A stretch of 64,000 nucleotides of DNA from an uncultured SAR116 cluster alpha proteobacterium (GCA_902615025.1 CACMNV010000003.1:62001-126000); one strand, 5' to 3'. Shown: positions 50,461 to 63,803, counted from the first letter of the stretch. Made by a program: numbers and translations. The notes: a model not told the origin generated them from the sequence alone.

Positions 50461-51189
50461 TTAATTTGATTTTGGAATACTTAATTTTTTATCTACATTA
50501 TGCTTTTGTAAAGAATTTTTAATATATCCATCCTCTATAGCTTCAAATATTATTGAATTGATAAATTCAATAACTTCAGGGTAATTCTTTTTAAACCCAA
50601 CTGATTGCTTTATATATGTAAATGGTTCATCAATAATCCTATCATTATTTTTCAATTGCATTTCATCAATTAACTTTGGTCTTAAACCAGCTAACACATT
50701 TGCATTACCAGACCTATAATAAGTATGAGAGTCGTCAATCGATTTGACTCTAACAATTTTAGAAAATTTAAAATTTGATTTGAGCCATAAATCATAAGCG
50801 CTCCTATCTGCAACAACAATAGTATTTTCTTCTTTGTCAATATCCTGATTTGTAAAAAGACCAGATTTATTTTTAACTAAAAAATTTGCATCTATTAAAA
50901 CATATGGATTACAAAAATCTATTGTATTACCTCTTTCGGGTTCAAAAGCGATATTACCTATATCCCAAACATCGTCATTTACAACATCAGCTAACTGTCC
51001 TGGTCTTTCAAATAAAATAAATTTACATTTAACATCAATTTTTTTTGCAATTAATTTTGCAATATCAGGTGATATACCAATTGGATCACCATCTTCATTT
51101 TTCCCCACAACAAGTAAAAAATTACTCATGTTAATTCCAACTCTTAAATATCCCTTTGGTGCTATTGTTTGTTTTATTTCATATGTCAT
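50461..51189 (-). CDS. Family-3 solute-binding-like protein without signal peptide
   Basis: Protein of 242 residues with the bilobal fold of amino-acid-type periplasmic binding proteins: KGYLRVGINMSNF, GISPDIAKLIAKKIDVKCKF, VWDIGNIAFEPERGNTIDFC and ADRSAYDLWLK. There is no signal peptide, so it should stay in the cytoplasm. The start is ATG 51189, with GGAG spaced 6 bases upstream; an in-frame TTG at 51201 overlaps that site. Its partner is a DMT permease rather than an ABC transporter. It may be an enzyme or sensor using the binding fold, as in cyclohexadienyl-dehydratase relatives (speculative). Confidence 0.8.
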   Translation of the reverse strand: MTYEIKQTIAPKGYLRVGINMSNFLLVVGKNEDGDPIGISPDIAKLIAKKIDVKCKFILFERPGQLADVVNDDVWDIGNIAFEPERGNTIDFCNPYVLIDANFLVKNKSGLFTNQDIDKEENTIVVADRSAYDLWLKSNFKFSKIVRVKSIDDSHTYYRSGNANVLAGLRPKLIDEMQLKNNDRIIDEPFTYIKQSVGFKKNYPEVIEFINSIIFEAIEDGYIKNSLQKHNVDKKLSIPKSN

Positions 51190-51251
51190 TTCAATCTCCA
51201 AAACATCTAAAAAACTATTGTTATTATATATTTTTAAAATACAATCAAGTC

Positions 51252-51593
51252 ATGAAATATTTTATAGCCATAATTAAACCTTTTAAACTCGACGATGTTA
51301 GAAAAGCTTTAACTCAAATTGGAGTTGAAGGGTTAACCGCTTCAGAAGTAAGAGGTTTTGGCAGACAAAGAGGCCAAACTGAAATTTATAGAGGAACTGA
51401 GTATAGCGTTTCTTTTGTACCAAAACTTAAGATTGAATTAGCTGTTCCAGATGAATTAGAAGAAAAAGTTTTGGAAACCCTTAACAAAAGTGCAAATACT
51501 GGTCAAATAGGTGATGGTAAAATCTTTGTATTTGACATTGAAAGCGCAACCAGAATAAGAACTGGTGAAACAGGAAATGATGCTTTGTCTTAA
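51252..51593 (+). CDS. glnK: Nitrogen regulatory protein PII (GlnK), orphan
   Basis: Second PII protein, 113 residues from ATG 51252; upstream in-frame codons back to 51156 lie in the divergent gene and are not family-like. T-loop Tyr51 in [21 protein letters not shown] and RIRTGETG are intact. GlnK normally precedes and regulates the ammonium channel amtB; here the next gene is convergent queG and no amtB is near. Named GlnK because glnB is at 29861; the distinction is by context. Confidence 0.9.
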   Translation: MKYFIAIIKPFKLDDVRKALTQIGVEGLTASEVRGFGRQRGQTEIYRGTEYSVSFVPKLKIELAVPDELEEKVLETLNKSANTGQIGDGKIFVFDIESATRIRTGETGNDALS

Positions 51594-51594
51594 A

Positions 51595-54794
<3,200 letters not shown>

Positions 54795-54797
54795 TGT

Positions 54798-55733
54798 CTA
54801 TTTAAATATTTGAATCACACCAACTATCTTTTCATCATTATTTTTTACAACTAATGATTGTAATCTGGCCTCTTTCATTCTCTCATGAGCAACTTGTAAG
54901 TTATCATTCTCATATGCTGTCATAGGTGATTTATTTAAAATATCTTTTATTTCTATTTTAGTAAAATCATCTGACGTTAATAAAGATCTTCTAAGATCAC
55001 CATCTGTAATAATACCTTCAAGTTCTTTTTCATTTCCAATTAATGCTAATCCTAATCTACTTTCTGTCATTTTTAGAACAACTTCTTTCATAGTTCCATT
55101 TTTGTTCACAAAAGGTAAATTTTGAGCAATCATTTCTTCCTTAACACTCAATAACAATCTTCTACCTAAAGAGCCACCAGGGTGAGTTAGTGCAAAATCC
55201 TCTTGTTTGAAGTTTTTTAAATTCATTAAAGAAACAGCTAGAGCATCACCAATTATTAATGTTGTTAAAGTTGATGTAGTTGGAGCCAAATTTAATGGAC
55301 AAGCTTCTTTATCTACAGATATGTTTAAAACAATGTCTGAATTTTTTGCTAGATTAGAATTTAATTCACCTGTCATTACAATTATTTTAACCTTCAATCT
55401 CTTTAATGCAGGTAAAAGTGCTAAAATTTCATCAGTTTCACCTGAATATGATATTAAAATAATAATGCTTTTTGATTGAACTATACCTAAATCGCCATGG
55501 ATAGCCTCACCAGGATGCAAGAAATAACTTGGCGTTCCAGTTGATGCTAAGGTAGCAGAAATCTTTCTTCCAACTAACCCAGATTTTCCCATTCCGCAAA
55601 TAACAATATGACCATCTGAAGAATTAATTAACTTTACAGCTTTTTCAAATTCTGGATCAAAAAGTTTTTCGAGTCTATCAATTGCATTTTTATAAGTTTT
55701 TGTTAAATTTAAAAATGTTTCTTTTGCTTGCAC
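54798..55733 (-). CDS. kdsD: Arabinose-5-phosphate isomerase KdsD
   Basis: Converts ribulose-5-phosphate to arabinose-5-phosphate for the lipopolysaccharide sugar Kdo. The 311 residues contain a SIS domain (about 30-180: GMGKSGLVGRKISATLASTG, HPGEAIHGDLGI) and two CBS domains (about 205-311). The start is GTG at 55731-55733. Usually found beside kdsC/lpt genes; here it sits before queA, so its context is unusual but its sequence is clear. Implies a Kdo-containing outer membrane. Confidence 0.95.
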   Translation of the reverse strand: MQAKETFLNLTKTYKNAIDRLEKLFDPEFEKAVKLINSSDGHIVICGMGKSGLVGRKISATLASTGTPSYFLHPGEAIHGDLGIVQSKSIIILISYSGETDEILALLPALKRLKVKIIVMTGELNSNLAKNSDIVLNISVDKEACPLNLAPTTSTLTTLIIGDALAVSLMNLKNFKQEDFALTHPGGSLGRRLLLSVKEEMIAQNLPFVNKNGTMKEVVLKMTESRLGLALIGNEKELEGIITDGDLRRSLLTSDDFTKIEIKDILNKSPMTAYENDNLQVAHERMKEARLQSLVVKNNDEKIVGVIQIFK

Positions 55734-55780
55734 TTATTAGCCTTTTTTTGATTAACTATGTATATAATTAATTTATTGAT

Positions 55781-56548
55781 ATGACAATGAAAATACACTT
55801 CACATCATCGAATAGTAAAGAAGCTCTCACTCTTAAATCTAAATATTGTGAACTTTACAATCAATCTATTTTAAAAGAAGCAGATGTAATTGTGGCAATA
55901 GGTGGTGACGGAGAAATGTTAAAAGCTCTAAGACTTGCAATTAAAAACAACTCTTCTGTTTTTGGTTTAAATAAAGGTCATATTGGTTTCTTGATGAATA
56001 AAATTAATAAATCAAATTTGATTAAGAGAATAAACAAAGCTAGTCAATTAACTGTCCATCCTCTCGAGATGGAATGTTTTGATCATAAAGGGAAAAAACA
56101 AAAATTTCTAGGAATAAATGAAATTTCATTATTCAGAAATACAAATCAAAGTTCAATTATTTCTATTTCAGTTGATGGAGTGGAAAGACTAAAAGATTTA
56201 TATTGTGATGGAATTTTAGTATCTACTCCAGTTGGGTCAACGGCTTATAATTACTCTGCAAAAGGACCAATCATACCACTTAAATCCGATATACTTGCAT
56301 TGACACCAATAAGTCCATTCAGACCAAGAAATTGGCAAGGAGCTTTATTAAATAATAATTCGATTGTTACGTTTACAATAAAAAACCCAGAATATAGACC
56401 AGTTAATGCCAGCGCAGATTCAGAAGAAGTTAAAAACATTAAAAAAGTAATAATTAAATTGAGAAAAGATATTAATATAAAACTTTTGCACGATCCTGAA
56501 GATAATATGGAAAACAGACATTTAAAAGAACAATTTTTAATAGACTAA
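55781..56548 (+). CDS. nadK: NAD kinase
   Basis: Phosphorylates NAD+ to NADP+. 255 residues, on the short side but typical of alphaproteobacteria. Motifs: AIGGDGEMLKAL (catalytic Asp), INEISLFR, DGILVSTPVGSTAYNYSAKGP and the C-terminal NASADSEEV. Its 3' end overlaps the convergent atm1-type gene by 12 bases. Confidence 0.95.
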   Translation: MTMKIHFTSSNSKEALTLKSKYCELYNQSILKEADVIVAIGGDGEMLKALRLAIKNNSSVFGLNKGHIGFLMNKINKSNLIKRINKASQLTVHPLEMECFDHKGKKQKFLGINEISLFRNTNQSSIISISVDGVERLKDLYCDGILVSTPVGSTAYNYSAKGPIIPLKSDILALTPISPFRPRNWQGALLNNNSIVTFTIKNPEYRPVNASADSEEVKNIKKVIIKLRKDINIKLLHDPEDNMENRHLKEQFLID

Positions 56549-58351
56549 ATTAACTTGTTTTTTTATCTCTTTTTGTTTGTTCCACATTTCACAATATAAT
56601 CCTTCATTTTTTAACAAATTACTATGCTTTCCTTGTTCAATTATTTTTCCTTTAGACATAACTACGATCTTATCACAGTTTCGAATGGTAGTTAATCTAT
56701 GAGCAATTATTATTTTCGTACTATTTTTAAAATATTTATCTATTGAATCCAAGACCAATTTCTCTGTTTTAGAGTCAAGAGCGGACGTTGCCTCATCTAA
56801 AATTAAAATTTTTGGTTTTTTTAACATCATTCTAGCGATTGCTATCCTTTGCTTTTCTCCCCCTGATAATTTCAAACCTCTTTCACCAACAATAGTTTCA
56901 TACTTTAAATCCAAAGATTCAATAAAGTCATCTAAATTACAAAGTTTAACTACTTTTCTGATCTCTTTCATAGAAGCGTTTTGGTTTCCATAAGAAAGAT
57001 TAAAACCTATTGTATTATTGAACATGATTGTATCTTGAGGAACAACACCAATAATTGATCTTATAGAGTCCATTTTACAATCTTTTAATTTTTGTTTATC
57101 AATTGTAATTTCACCTTTATCAGGATCATAAAATCTAAAAAGTAACTTAGTTAAAGTAGATTTTCCACAACCAGTTGGTCCGACAATTGCTGTACTTTTA
57201 CCTCCTTCTATTTCAAGATTTAAATTTTTAATGATATTTCTAGAATTATAGTTAAAACCCAAGTTTGAAATATTTATTTTACCATCATGAAATTTAAAAT
57301 TCTTGGCATTATCTTGATCAAATATATCTAACTTTTCATTCATTAATTCAAACATTTTTTTCATATCGAAAATTGATTGTCTTATTTCCCTATAAACATA
57401 TCCTAAAAATTCTAATGGCACATATAATTGAAGCAAAAATGTGTTTACAACCACAAAATCACCAAGGCTCATTTTTTCATGGTAAATATCATATGCAGCC
57501 ATCGACATAATAGAAAATAAACCTAAAGAAATAATTAAACCTTGTCCTAGATTTACAGCTGTTAGTGACAGTCTTGTTTTTACAGCTTTGTCTTCATAAT
57601 CTTTGAGAGCATTGTTATAAGAATTTATTTCTTTAATTTCAGAATTAAAATATTTCACTGTTTCATAATTAAGTAAACTATCGACCATTTTACTTCCTGC
57701 ATTTTCATCAGATTCATTCATTTTTTTTCTGATTAAGATCCTCCATTCAGTCAGTTTAAAAGTGAAAATACCGTAAAGAACAACAGTTAATAATGTAGCG
57801 GCACAATAAAAAAAACCAAATGTACTCCAAAGTACCACTCCTACCATTATCACCTCTAAAACAACAGGTATAACTTCAAAAATACTAAACCTTAATAAAA
57901 GCTCTATCCCTTTAGCACCTCGATCAAGAGCTCTAGATAATCCTCCTGTTTTTCTGTTAAGATGAAAATTTAAAGATAAGTTATGCAGATGTTGAAAGGC
58001 AAATAATGCTGCGGCTCTTACAGATTTTTGAGCAACTTTTATGAAAACAAATTGTTTAGCTTCATCAAAAAATACCTTGGCAAAGCGAGCAAAACCATAA
58101 CAACCAATTAATACAATTATTAAATAAAAGTTTGAAAATTCTTTTTTATTTACTAAATCAACAGAATATCCATATAAAAATGGTATCAATATGTTAGTTA
58201 ATGTTCCTAAAAAAAGAAAAAAAATAGCTACAAATATTCGAACTGGAATTTCAACATTACCTTTCGGAATAACAAAATCATAAAGTTGTTTGAATATAGA
58301 AAGGAAATCCAATGTATTTGGGTTTATTGATTCATTAACATTTTGTTTCAT
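56537..58351 (-). CDS. ABC transporter, Atm1/HMT1 type (ABCB, fused permease-ATPase)
   Basis: Half-transporter of 604 residues: six membrane helices (about 30-330) and a C-terminal ATPase with Walker [16 protein letters not shown], signature LSGGEKQRIAIARMM and Walker B ILILDEATSALDS. Helices carry the GGLSRALDRGAKGIE region of the Atm1 family, which exports glutathione-based sulfur or metal species tied to Fe-S cluster assembly in mitochondria and alphaproteobacteria. Its position at the end of the suf operon supports that role. 6 bases separate it from the A-type carrier gene. Confidence 0.92.
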   Translation of the reverse strand: MKQNVNESINPNTLDFLSIFKQLYDFVIPKGNVEIPVRIFVAIFFLFLGTLTNILIPFLYGYSVDLVNKKEFSNFYLIIVLIGCYGFARFAKVFFDEAKQFVFIKVAQKSVRAAALFAFQHLHNLSLNFHLNRKTGGLSRALDRGAKGIELLLRFSIFEVIPVVLEVIMVGVVLWSTFGFFYCAATLLTVVLYGIFTFKLTEWRILIRKKMNESDENAGSKMVDSLLNYETVKYFNSEIKEINSYNNALKDYEDKAVKTRLSLTAVNLGQGLIISLGLFSIMSMAAYDIYHEKMSLGDFVVVNTFLLQLYVPLEFLGYVYREIRQSIFDMKKMFELMNEKLDIFDQDNAKNFKFHDGKINISNLGFNYNSRNIIKNLNLEIEGGKSTAIVGPTGCGKSTLTKLLFRFYDPDKGEITIDKQKLKDCKMDSIRSIIGVVPQDTIMFNNTIGFNLSYGNQNASMKEIRKVVKLCNLDDFIESLDLKYETIVGERGLKLSGGEKQRIAIARMMLKKPKILILDEATSALDSKTEKLVLDSIDKYFKNSTKIIIAHRLTTIRNCDKIVVMSKGKIIEQGKHSNLLKNEGLYCEMWNKQKEIKKQVNLVY

Positions 58352-58357
58352 GGAGAA

Positions 58358-58708
58358 TTAAGAGCTTGATACTGTGAAACTTTCACCACATCCGCATCTT
58401 GAAATTTCATTTGGATTTTCAAATTCGAAGCCTGAACTAAATTTACTTTCTTTATAATCCATTTTTGATCCAATTAAAAACATTGTTGCAGCAGGATCTA
58501 TTAAAATAAGTACGTCATCAACAAGTACTTTTTCTTCAAATGGTTTTACTTCTTTAGCGTACTCAATATTATATTTCAAACCTGAACAACCAGCTGTTTT
58601 AATACCAACTCTTAATCCAACAATATCATTATCTGTTTTTTTCATAAGGAATTTCACCCTATTTAATGCAGCATCAGTAATGGTCAAAATTTGTTTGTTA
58701 TTTTCCAT
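58358..58708 (-). CDS. sufA: A-type iron-sulfur carrier (SufA/IscA/ErpA family)
   Basis: Iron-sulfur cluster carrier of 116 residues. The three conserved cysteines are visible in TAGCSGLKYN and the C-terminal CGCGESF. In this position it is most likely SufA. Directly abuts the sufT gene. Confidence 0.92.
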   Translation of the reverse strand: MENNKQILTITDAALNRVKFLMKKTDNDIVGLRVGIKTAGCSGLKYNIEYAKEVKPFEEKVLVDDVLILIDPAATMFLIGSKMDYKESKFSSGFEFENPNEISRCGCGESFTVSSS

Positions 58709-59119
58709 TTATATATCTAACGCTAATTTAGCGTCCTCGCTCATTCTTTTTTTTGTCCATGGTGGATCCCACACAAGCTCTACTTCAATTAGACCTATAT
58801 TTTTAATTTTAGTCAACTCATCTGCAACCTGTTTTGGTAATTCACCCGCAACAGGGCATCCAGGTGATGTTAAAGACATTTTTATAAACACATTATTACC
58901 TTTTGATATATTTATATCATATATAAGACCTAAATCATAAATATTGACTGGTATCTCTGGATCATAAACATTTGTTAAATTAGAGATTATATCTTTTTCA
59001 CTTATTGAAATTTTATCAAAAGTATTTTTATTCCCTAATTTTATTATAAATGGTTTTGTTGAACCTTTTGGATAGTTTGGTATAAAATCATAAAGTGTTT
59101 TTGTATCTTTATTCATCAT
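58709..59119 (-). CDS. sufT: SufT-type DUF59/MIP18 family Fe-S assembly factor
   Basis: Protein of 136 residues with the DUF59 core: SNLTNVYDPEIPVNIYDLGLIYDI, MSLTSPGCPVAGELP with the conserved cysteine, and VELVWDPPWTKKRMSEDA. SufT aids Fe-S maturation and commonly lies between sufS and an A-type carrier in alphaproteobacteria. Overlaps sufS by 4 bases. Confidence 0.93.
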   Translation of the reverse strand: MMNKDTKTLYDFIPNYPKGSTKPFIIKLGNKNTFDKISISEKDIISNLTNVYDPEIPVNIYDLGLIYDINISKGNNVFIKMSLTSPGCPVAGELPKQVADELTKIKNIGLIEVELVWDPPWTKKRMSEDAKLALDI

Positions 59120-60354
59120 TTAAAAATCTTCTTAACTTTTTCTAAGGATAATACTAATCTATCGAAATCTTCATATGTTGAATAAGCTCCAACTGATGCT
59201 CTAGTTGTAGAACTTAAATTAAAATGATCTAAAAGTGGTTGTGCACAATGATGACCAGCTCTCACTGCCACACCTTCTCTGTCAATTATTGTAGCAATAT
59301 CATGAGAATGTGCGCAGTCCATTGTAAAAGAAATTACTCCAGCTTTATTTTTATTTTTTCCAAAAATATTTACACCATCTATTTTTTCAAGTTTATCATA
59401 TGCATAGGAAATCAATTTTTGTTCATGATTACCAATATTTTCAATTCCATATTTATTAATCCAATCAATAGCTTTGCCTAATGCAATTGCTTGAACAATA
59501 GGAGGGGTCCCAGCTTCAAACTTTAGAGGTGGGTCTGCAAAAGTAGTTTTATCAATGCTTACTACGTCAATCATGTCACCTCCACATAAAAAAGGAGGCA
59601 TGTTTTCTAGTAATTTATAATTTCCATAGAGAATACCAATTCCAGTTGGTCCGTATAATTTATGTCCAGAAAAACAATAAAAATCACAACCAATTTTTTT
59701 AACATCTACAGGGAAGTGATTTATTCCCTGGCATCCATCTACTAAAGAAATAGCATTAACAGATTTAGCCAAATCACAAATTTCTTTAATTGGAAATATT
59801 GTCCCTAAAACATTTGAAACGTGAGGAAACGTTATGACTTTAGTTTTATCTGATATAAGTGATTTAATGATATTTATATCAAAATCTTTATCAGGATCAA
59901 AATAAGCAACCTTTATGTTAGCTTTTTTTATTCCAGCAATATATTGCCAAGGTACAAAATTAGCATGATGCTCTGCGATTGTTAAAATTATTTCATCATT
60001 AGGACTTAGATTTTCCATTCCCCAACTATAAGCAACTAGGTTTATTGATGCAGTTGCACCTGACGTAAAGATAATCTCTTTTTCATCTGCATTGATAAAT
60101 TTTGCAACTTTTCGTCTAGCTTCTTCATAACTCTCTGTAGCTTTTTCTGATAAAAAATGTAATCCCCTGTGTACATTCGAATATTCCTTAGAGTAGTTAT
60201 TATTAATTACATCAATTACATCTTTTGGCTTTTGCATAGATGCTGCTGAATCTAAGTAAACTAACGATTTATCCCAAACTTTTTGTTTTAATGCTGGAAA
60301 TTCATTAATAATTTTTTGAGCATCAAAATTCTTATGTATATCATTCATATTCAT
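59116..60354 (-). CDS. sufS: Cysteine desulfurase SufS
   Basis: PLP enzyme that removes sulfur from cysteine for Fe-S clusters. The 412 residues show VYLDSAASMQKP, the PLP lysine in FSGHKLYGPTGIG and the catalytic cysteine in VRAGHHCAQPLL, a type II (SufS) arrangement. No SufE or SufU acceptor gene is in the operon. Overlaps sufD by 14 bases; two in-frame ATGs two codons apart leave the exact start open. Confidence 0.96.
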   Translation of the reverse strand: MNMNDIHKNFDAQKIINEFPALKQKVWDKSLVYLDSAASMQKPKDVIDVINNNYSKEYSNVHRGLHFLSEKATESYEEARRKVAKFINADEKEIIFTSGATASINLVAYSWGMENLSPNDEIILTIAEHHANFVPWQYIAGIKKANIKVAYFDPDKDFDINIIKSLISDKTKVITFPHVSNVLGTIFPIKEICDLAKSVNAISLVDGCQGINHFPVDVKKIGCDFYCFSGHKLYGPTGIGILYGNYKLLENMPPFLCGGDMIDVVSIDKTTFADPPLKFEAGTPPIVQAIALGKAIDWINKYGIENIGNHEQKLISYAYDKLEKIDGVNIFGKNKNKAGVISFTMDCAHSHDIATIIDREGVAVRAGHHCAQPLLDHFNLSSTTRASVGAYSTYEDFDRLVLSLEKVKKIFK

Positions 60355-61603
60355 TAGTTAATAATTTATTAATTTTAGTTTTAGTTTTATTATATATAAT
60401 ATCATGAAATTTATCACTAATTGATAAAGAAATCATCTCATTTAAAAATGCATCTATAAGAATAACTTTAGCTTTTTGTTTAGATATACCCCTACTTGAA
60501 AGATAAAAAATTTGATCTTCATCTAATTCGCCAACTGTTGCTCCATGCCCACATATCACATCATCTGCATAAATTTCAAGTTCAGGCTTAGAATTGGATA
60601 CAGCTTTATCTGATAACATAATAGCCCTACTCATTTGTTTAGCTTCAGTTTTCTGTGCAAGTTTTTCAACTCTAACTTTACCTTGAAAGACTGCAGTTGA
60701 TTCTTCTCCTAGTACACCTTTAACAATTTGAGAAGATTTACAATTAGGTACATTATGATAAACACATGAAGTTAAATCATGATGCTGATTTCCCGATGAT
60801 AAATAAATACCATTAATATCTGCATTTGAGTTTTCCCCTTCTAACAAAGTATGCATTTCCGATCTAGTGAATTCACCACCTTTAATAAGAGCAAAACTTC
60901 TTAAATTAGCTTCTTCCTTTATTACAGAAAGTGTCAATGATAGATTATGTGAATTTATTTTATCATCATATATTTTAATAATTTCTAAATTTGAGTTTTC
61001 TGATAAATTTATAATTTCAAAAGGAGCTAATAATCCGGCATAAGTTGAGTAATGTTGAAAAACTTGAACATTTGTATTTTTATCTAAATCAATAAAAATA
61101 AATGGATGTATTGAAGTATTTTCAGTTCCACCTAAATTAAAGATTTCAATTGGTTTATAAAACTTTATATCATTTTTAAATTTAATTTTAAAAAACTTCT
61201 CAGAACATGAAAGGGTAGAATTTAATGTTGGGTGATTTTTTACAGATAAGTTATCAAACTTATTAATTATCTCTTTAAAATCTTCTATTTGAACTTCTTC
61301 AATTACAATTTCTGAAAGTAATTTATCCGACAATTTTTTTTCAAATTTTCCATTCACAAAAACTAAAGATATTGAATCTTTTATTAATTTATTAATATTA
61401 AAATCTTGTTGATTTTCAAAATTTAATGGTAAAATATTTTTTCTAGCTAAGTTGCCTAATCGGCTAAATTTCCAAGCTTCATCTCTTGGAGAAGGCCAAG
61501 ACTTTAAATTCAAATAAGGTTTTCTTTGAGGTTGATTTGGATAAACTTTATTAACAAATTTTTCTAAATTTGAAAAGAATTGGTCATTTCTAGCTTTTTT
61601 CAT
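60341..61603 (-). CDS. sufD: Fe-S assembly scaffold protein SufD
   Basis: Scaffold subunit of the SufBC2D complex. The 420 residues show a diverged N-terminal helical part and a conserved beta-helix core ending in SKPELEIYADDVICGHGATVGELDEDQIFYLSSRGI, which contains the conserved cysteine and histidine. Overlaps sufC by 14 bases and sufS by 14. Confidence 0.95.
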   Translation of the reverse strand: MKKARNDQFFSNLEKFVNKVYPNQPQRKPYLNLKSWPSPRDEAWKFSRLGNLARKNILPLNFENQQDFNINKLIKDSISLVFVNGKFEKKLSDKLLSEIVIEEVQIEDFKEIINKFDNLSVKNHPTLNSTLSCSEKFFKIKFKNDIKFYKPIEIFNLGGTENTSIHPFIFIDLDKNTNVQVFQHYSTYAGLLAPFEIINLSENSNLEIIKIYDDKINSHNLSLTLSVIKEEANLRSFALIKGGEFTRSEMHTLLEGENSNADINGIYLSSGNQHHDLTSCVYHNVPNCKSSQIVKGVLGEESTAVFQGKVRVEKLAQKTEAKQMSRAIMLSDKAVSNSKPELEIYADDVICGHGATVGELDEDQIFYLSSRGISKQKAKVILIDAFLNEMISLSISDKFHDIIYNKTKTKINKLLTNEYE

Positions 61604-62345
61604 TCAAAATCTCAGAATAACCATTTTTTTCTACGTATAAAGCTAGGTCTGCATCTCCAGATTTAATAATTTTACCGTCTGACATTATATGGACAATGTC
61701 TGGTTTTATATAATCCAATAATCTTTGATAATGAGTGATTACAACTACAGCATTTTTTTTATCTTTTAGATTATTAACACCTTCAGAAACTATTTTTAAT
61801 GCGTCTACGTCTAAACCAGAATCAGTCTCATCTAGAACAGAAATTTTTGGATCTAAAAGAGCCATCTGAAGTATTTCAAATCTTTTTTTCTCTCCACCAG
61901 AAAAGCCAAAATTTACATATCTTTTTAACATTTCATCTTTAATACTAAGATTTTCAGCAACTTTTCTTAAAAGCTTTATAAAATCAAGATGTGATAATTC
62001 ATTTTCACCTAAATATTTTTTTCTAGAGTTAAAAATTTCTCTTAAAAAATTTGTGCTAGATACACCAGGTAGTTCTACTGGATATTGGAAAGCTAAAAAC
62101 AGCCCTAAATTTGATCTTTCATCTGGTGAAAGTGGAGTAAGATCAATATTCTCAAAATTAATGCTTCCATTATCTAATTCATAGCCATCTCTTCCAGCTA
62201 ACATATATGAAAGTGTACTTTTTCCAGACCCGTTTGGACCCATAATCGCATGAGTTTCTCCCTCATTAACGTTTAATGATAATCCTTTTAATATCTTTTT
62301 ATTATCAATGCTTAATTCAGCATTTTTAATCTCAAGTATAGGCAT
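61590..62345 (-). CDS. sufC: Fe-S assembly ATPase SufC
   Basis: ABC-type ATPase of 251 residues that drives the SufBCD scaffold. Walker A IMGPNGSGKSTLSYML, signature FSGGEKKRFEILQM and Walker B SVLDETDSGLDVDAL are present; the Glu-Thr-Asp sequence is typical of SufC. No membrane segments. 6 bases after sufB. Confidence 0.97.
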   Translation of the reverse strand: MPILEIKNAELSIDNKKILKGLSLNVNEGETHAIMGPNGSGKSTLSYMLAGRDGYELDNGSINFENIDLTPLSPDERSNLGLFLAFQYPVELPGVSSTNFLREIFNSRKKYLGENELSHLDFIKLLRKVAENLSIKDEMLKRYVNFGFSGGEKKRFEILQMALLDPKISVLDETDSGLDVDALKIVSEGVNNLKDKKNAVVVITHYQRLLDYIKPDIVHIMSDGKIIKSGDADLALYVEKNGYSEILNEKS

Positions 62346-62351
62346 AAGGCT

Positions 62352-63803
62352 TTACCCTACAGAACCTTCTAAACTGATACCTATTAATTTTTGAGCCTCA
62401 ACAGCAAATTCCATAGGGAGTTCTTTCATGACTTCTTTACAAAATCCATTTACAATCATAGAAGTTGCTTGTTCAGCATCTAGACCCCTTTGCATACAAT
62501 AAAACAGTTGGTCTTCTGATATTTTTGAAGTGGTTGCCTCATGCTCAACCTTAGCATTTGATACATGTTGATTAATATAAGGTACTGTATGTGCTGAACA
62601 GGTGTCACCAATAAGTAAAGAATCGCACTGAGTAAAATTGCGTGCGTTGTAAGCGCCTTTTTGTATTTGAACTTGTCCTCTGTATGTGTTTTGTGACTTT
62701 CCTGCTGAAATACCTTTTGAAATAATTGTAGATTTTGTGTTTTTACCAATATGTATCATTTTAGTACCAGTATCCGCCTGTTGAGCATTATTAGTAATTG
62801 CTACTGAATAAAATTCTCCAATTGAATTATCCCCCATAAGAATACAAGATGGGTACTTCCACGTGATTGAAGAGCCTGTTTCAACTTGTGTCCAAGATAT
62901 CTTAGAGTTTTCTCCTAAACATTTACCTCTTTTAGTTACAAAATTATATATTCCACCTTTACCTTGTTCATCCCCTGGATACCAATTTTGTACAGTTGAG
63001 TACTTTATCTGTGATTTGTTCATAGCAACTAGTTCAACTACAGCAGCATGCAATTGATTTTCATCTCTTTGTGGAGCTGTACATCCCTCCAAATAAGAGA
63101 CATAACCTTCATCCTCTACAACTATTAATGTTCTCTCAAATTGACCGGTATTTTTTTCATTTATCCTAAAATAAGTAGATAATTCCATAGGGCATTTAAC
63201 TCCTTTTGGAATATATACAAATGAACCATCAGTAAAAACAGCAGAATTAAGAGCAGTATAATAATTGTCAGTTACTGGTACTACAGAACCAATATATTTC
63301 TTTACCAAATCAGGATGATTTTTTATTGCTTCGGAAATTGGACAGAAAATCACACCAACTTCTGAAAGTTTTTCTCTAAAAGTTGTAGCCACAGAAACAG
63401 AATCAAAAACCGCATCAACCGCAACACCAGCTAACATTTTTTGTTCATTTAGAGGTATACCTAATTTTTCGTATGTTTTTAATAGTTCAGGATCAACTTC
63501 TTCTAGACTATTTAACTTTTTTTTGGCTTTTGGAGCAGCATAATAATAAATATCTTGAAAATCTATATCTGGAAAAGAAACTTTTGCCCAATTAGGCTTT
63601 TCCATTCTTTTCCATTTTTTAAAAGCTTCTAATCTCCAGTCCAACATCCATTTTGGCTCGTCTTTTTTTTGAGAGATAAATCTTATAATATCTTCATTGA
63701 GACCTTTAGGAGCCTTATCAACTTCAATCTCAGTGGAAAATCCATATTTATATTTATCTGTAGTTGTTTTTACTTGATTAATAGTTTCAGTTGTTGCTAC
63801 CAC
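62352..63803 (-). CDS. sufB: Fe-S assembly scaffold protein SufB
   Basis: Core scaffold on which the cluster is built. The 483 residues match SufB, with [47 protein letters not shown] and the C-terminal [20 protein letters not shown]. The start is GTG at 63801-63803 with AAGG upstream. First complete gene of sufBCDST-A-atm1; upstream regulator, if any, is beyond the 87-base gap. Confidence 0.97.
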   Translation of the reverse strand: MVATTETINQVKTTTDKYKYGFSTEIEVDKAPKGLNEDIIRFISQKKDEPKWMLDWRLEAFKKWKRMEKPNWAKVSFPDIDFQDIYYYAAPKAKKKLNSLEEVDPELLKTYEKLGIPLNEQKMLAGVAVDAVFDSVSVATTFREKLSEVGVIFCPISEAIKNHPDLVKKYIGSVVPVTDNYYTALNSAVFTDGSFVYIPKGVKCPMELSTYFRINEKNTGQFERTLIVVEDEGYVSYLEGCTAPQRDENQLHAAVVELVAMNKSQIKYSTVQNWYPGDEQGKGGIYNFVTKRGKCLGENSKISWTQVETGSSITWKYPSCILMGDNSIGEFYSVAITNNAQQADTGTKMIHIGKNTKSTIISKGISAGKSQNTYRGQVQIQKGAYNARNFTQCDSLLIGDTCSAHTVPYINQHVSNAKVEHEATTSKISEDQLFYCMQRGLDAEQATSMIVNGFCKEVMKELPMEFAVEAQKLIGISLEGSVG

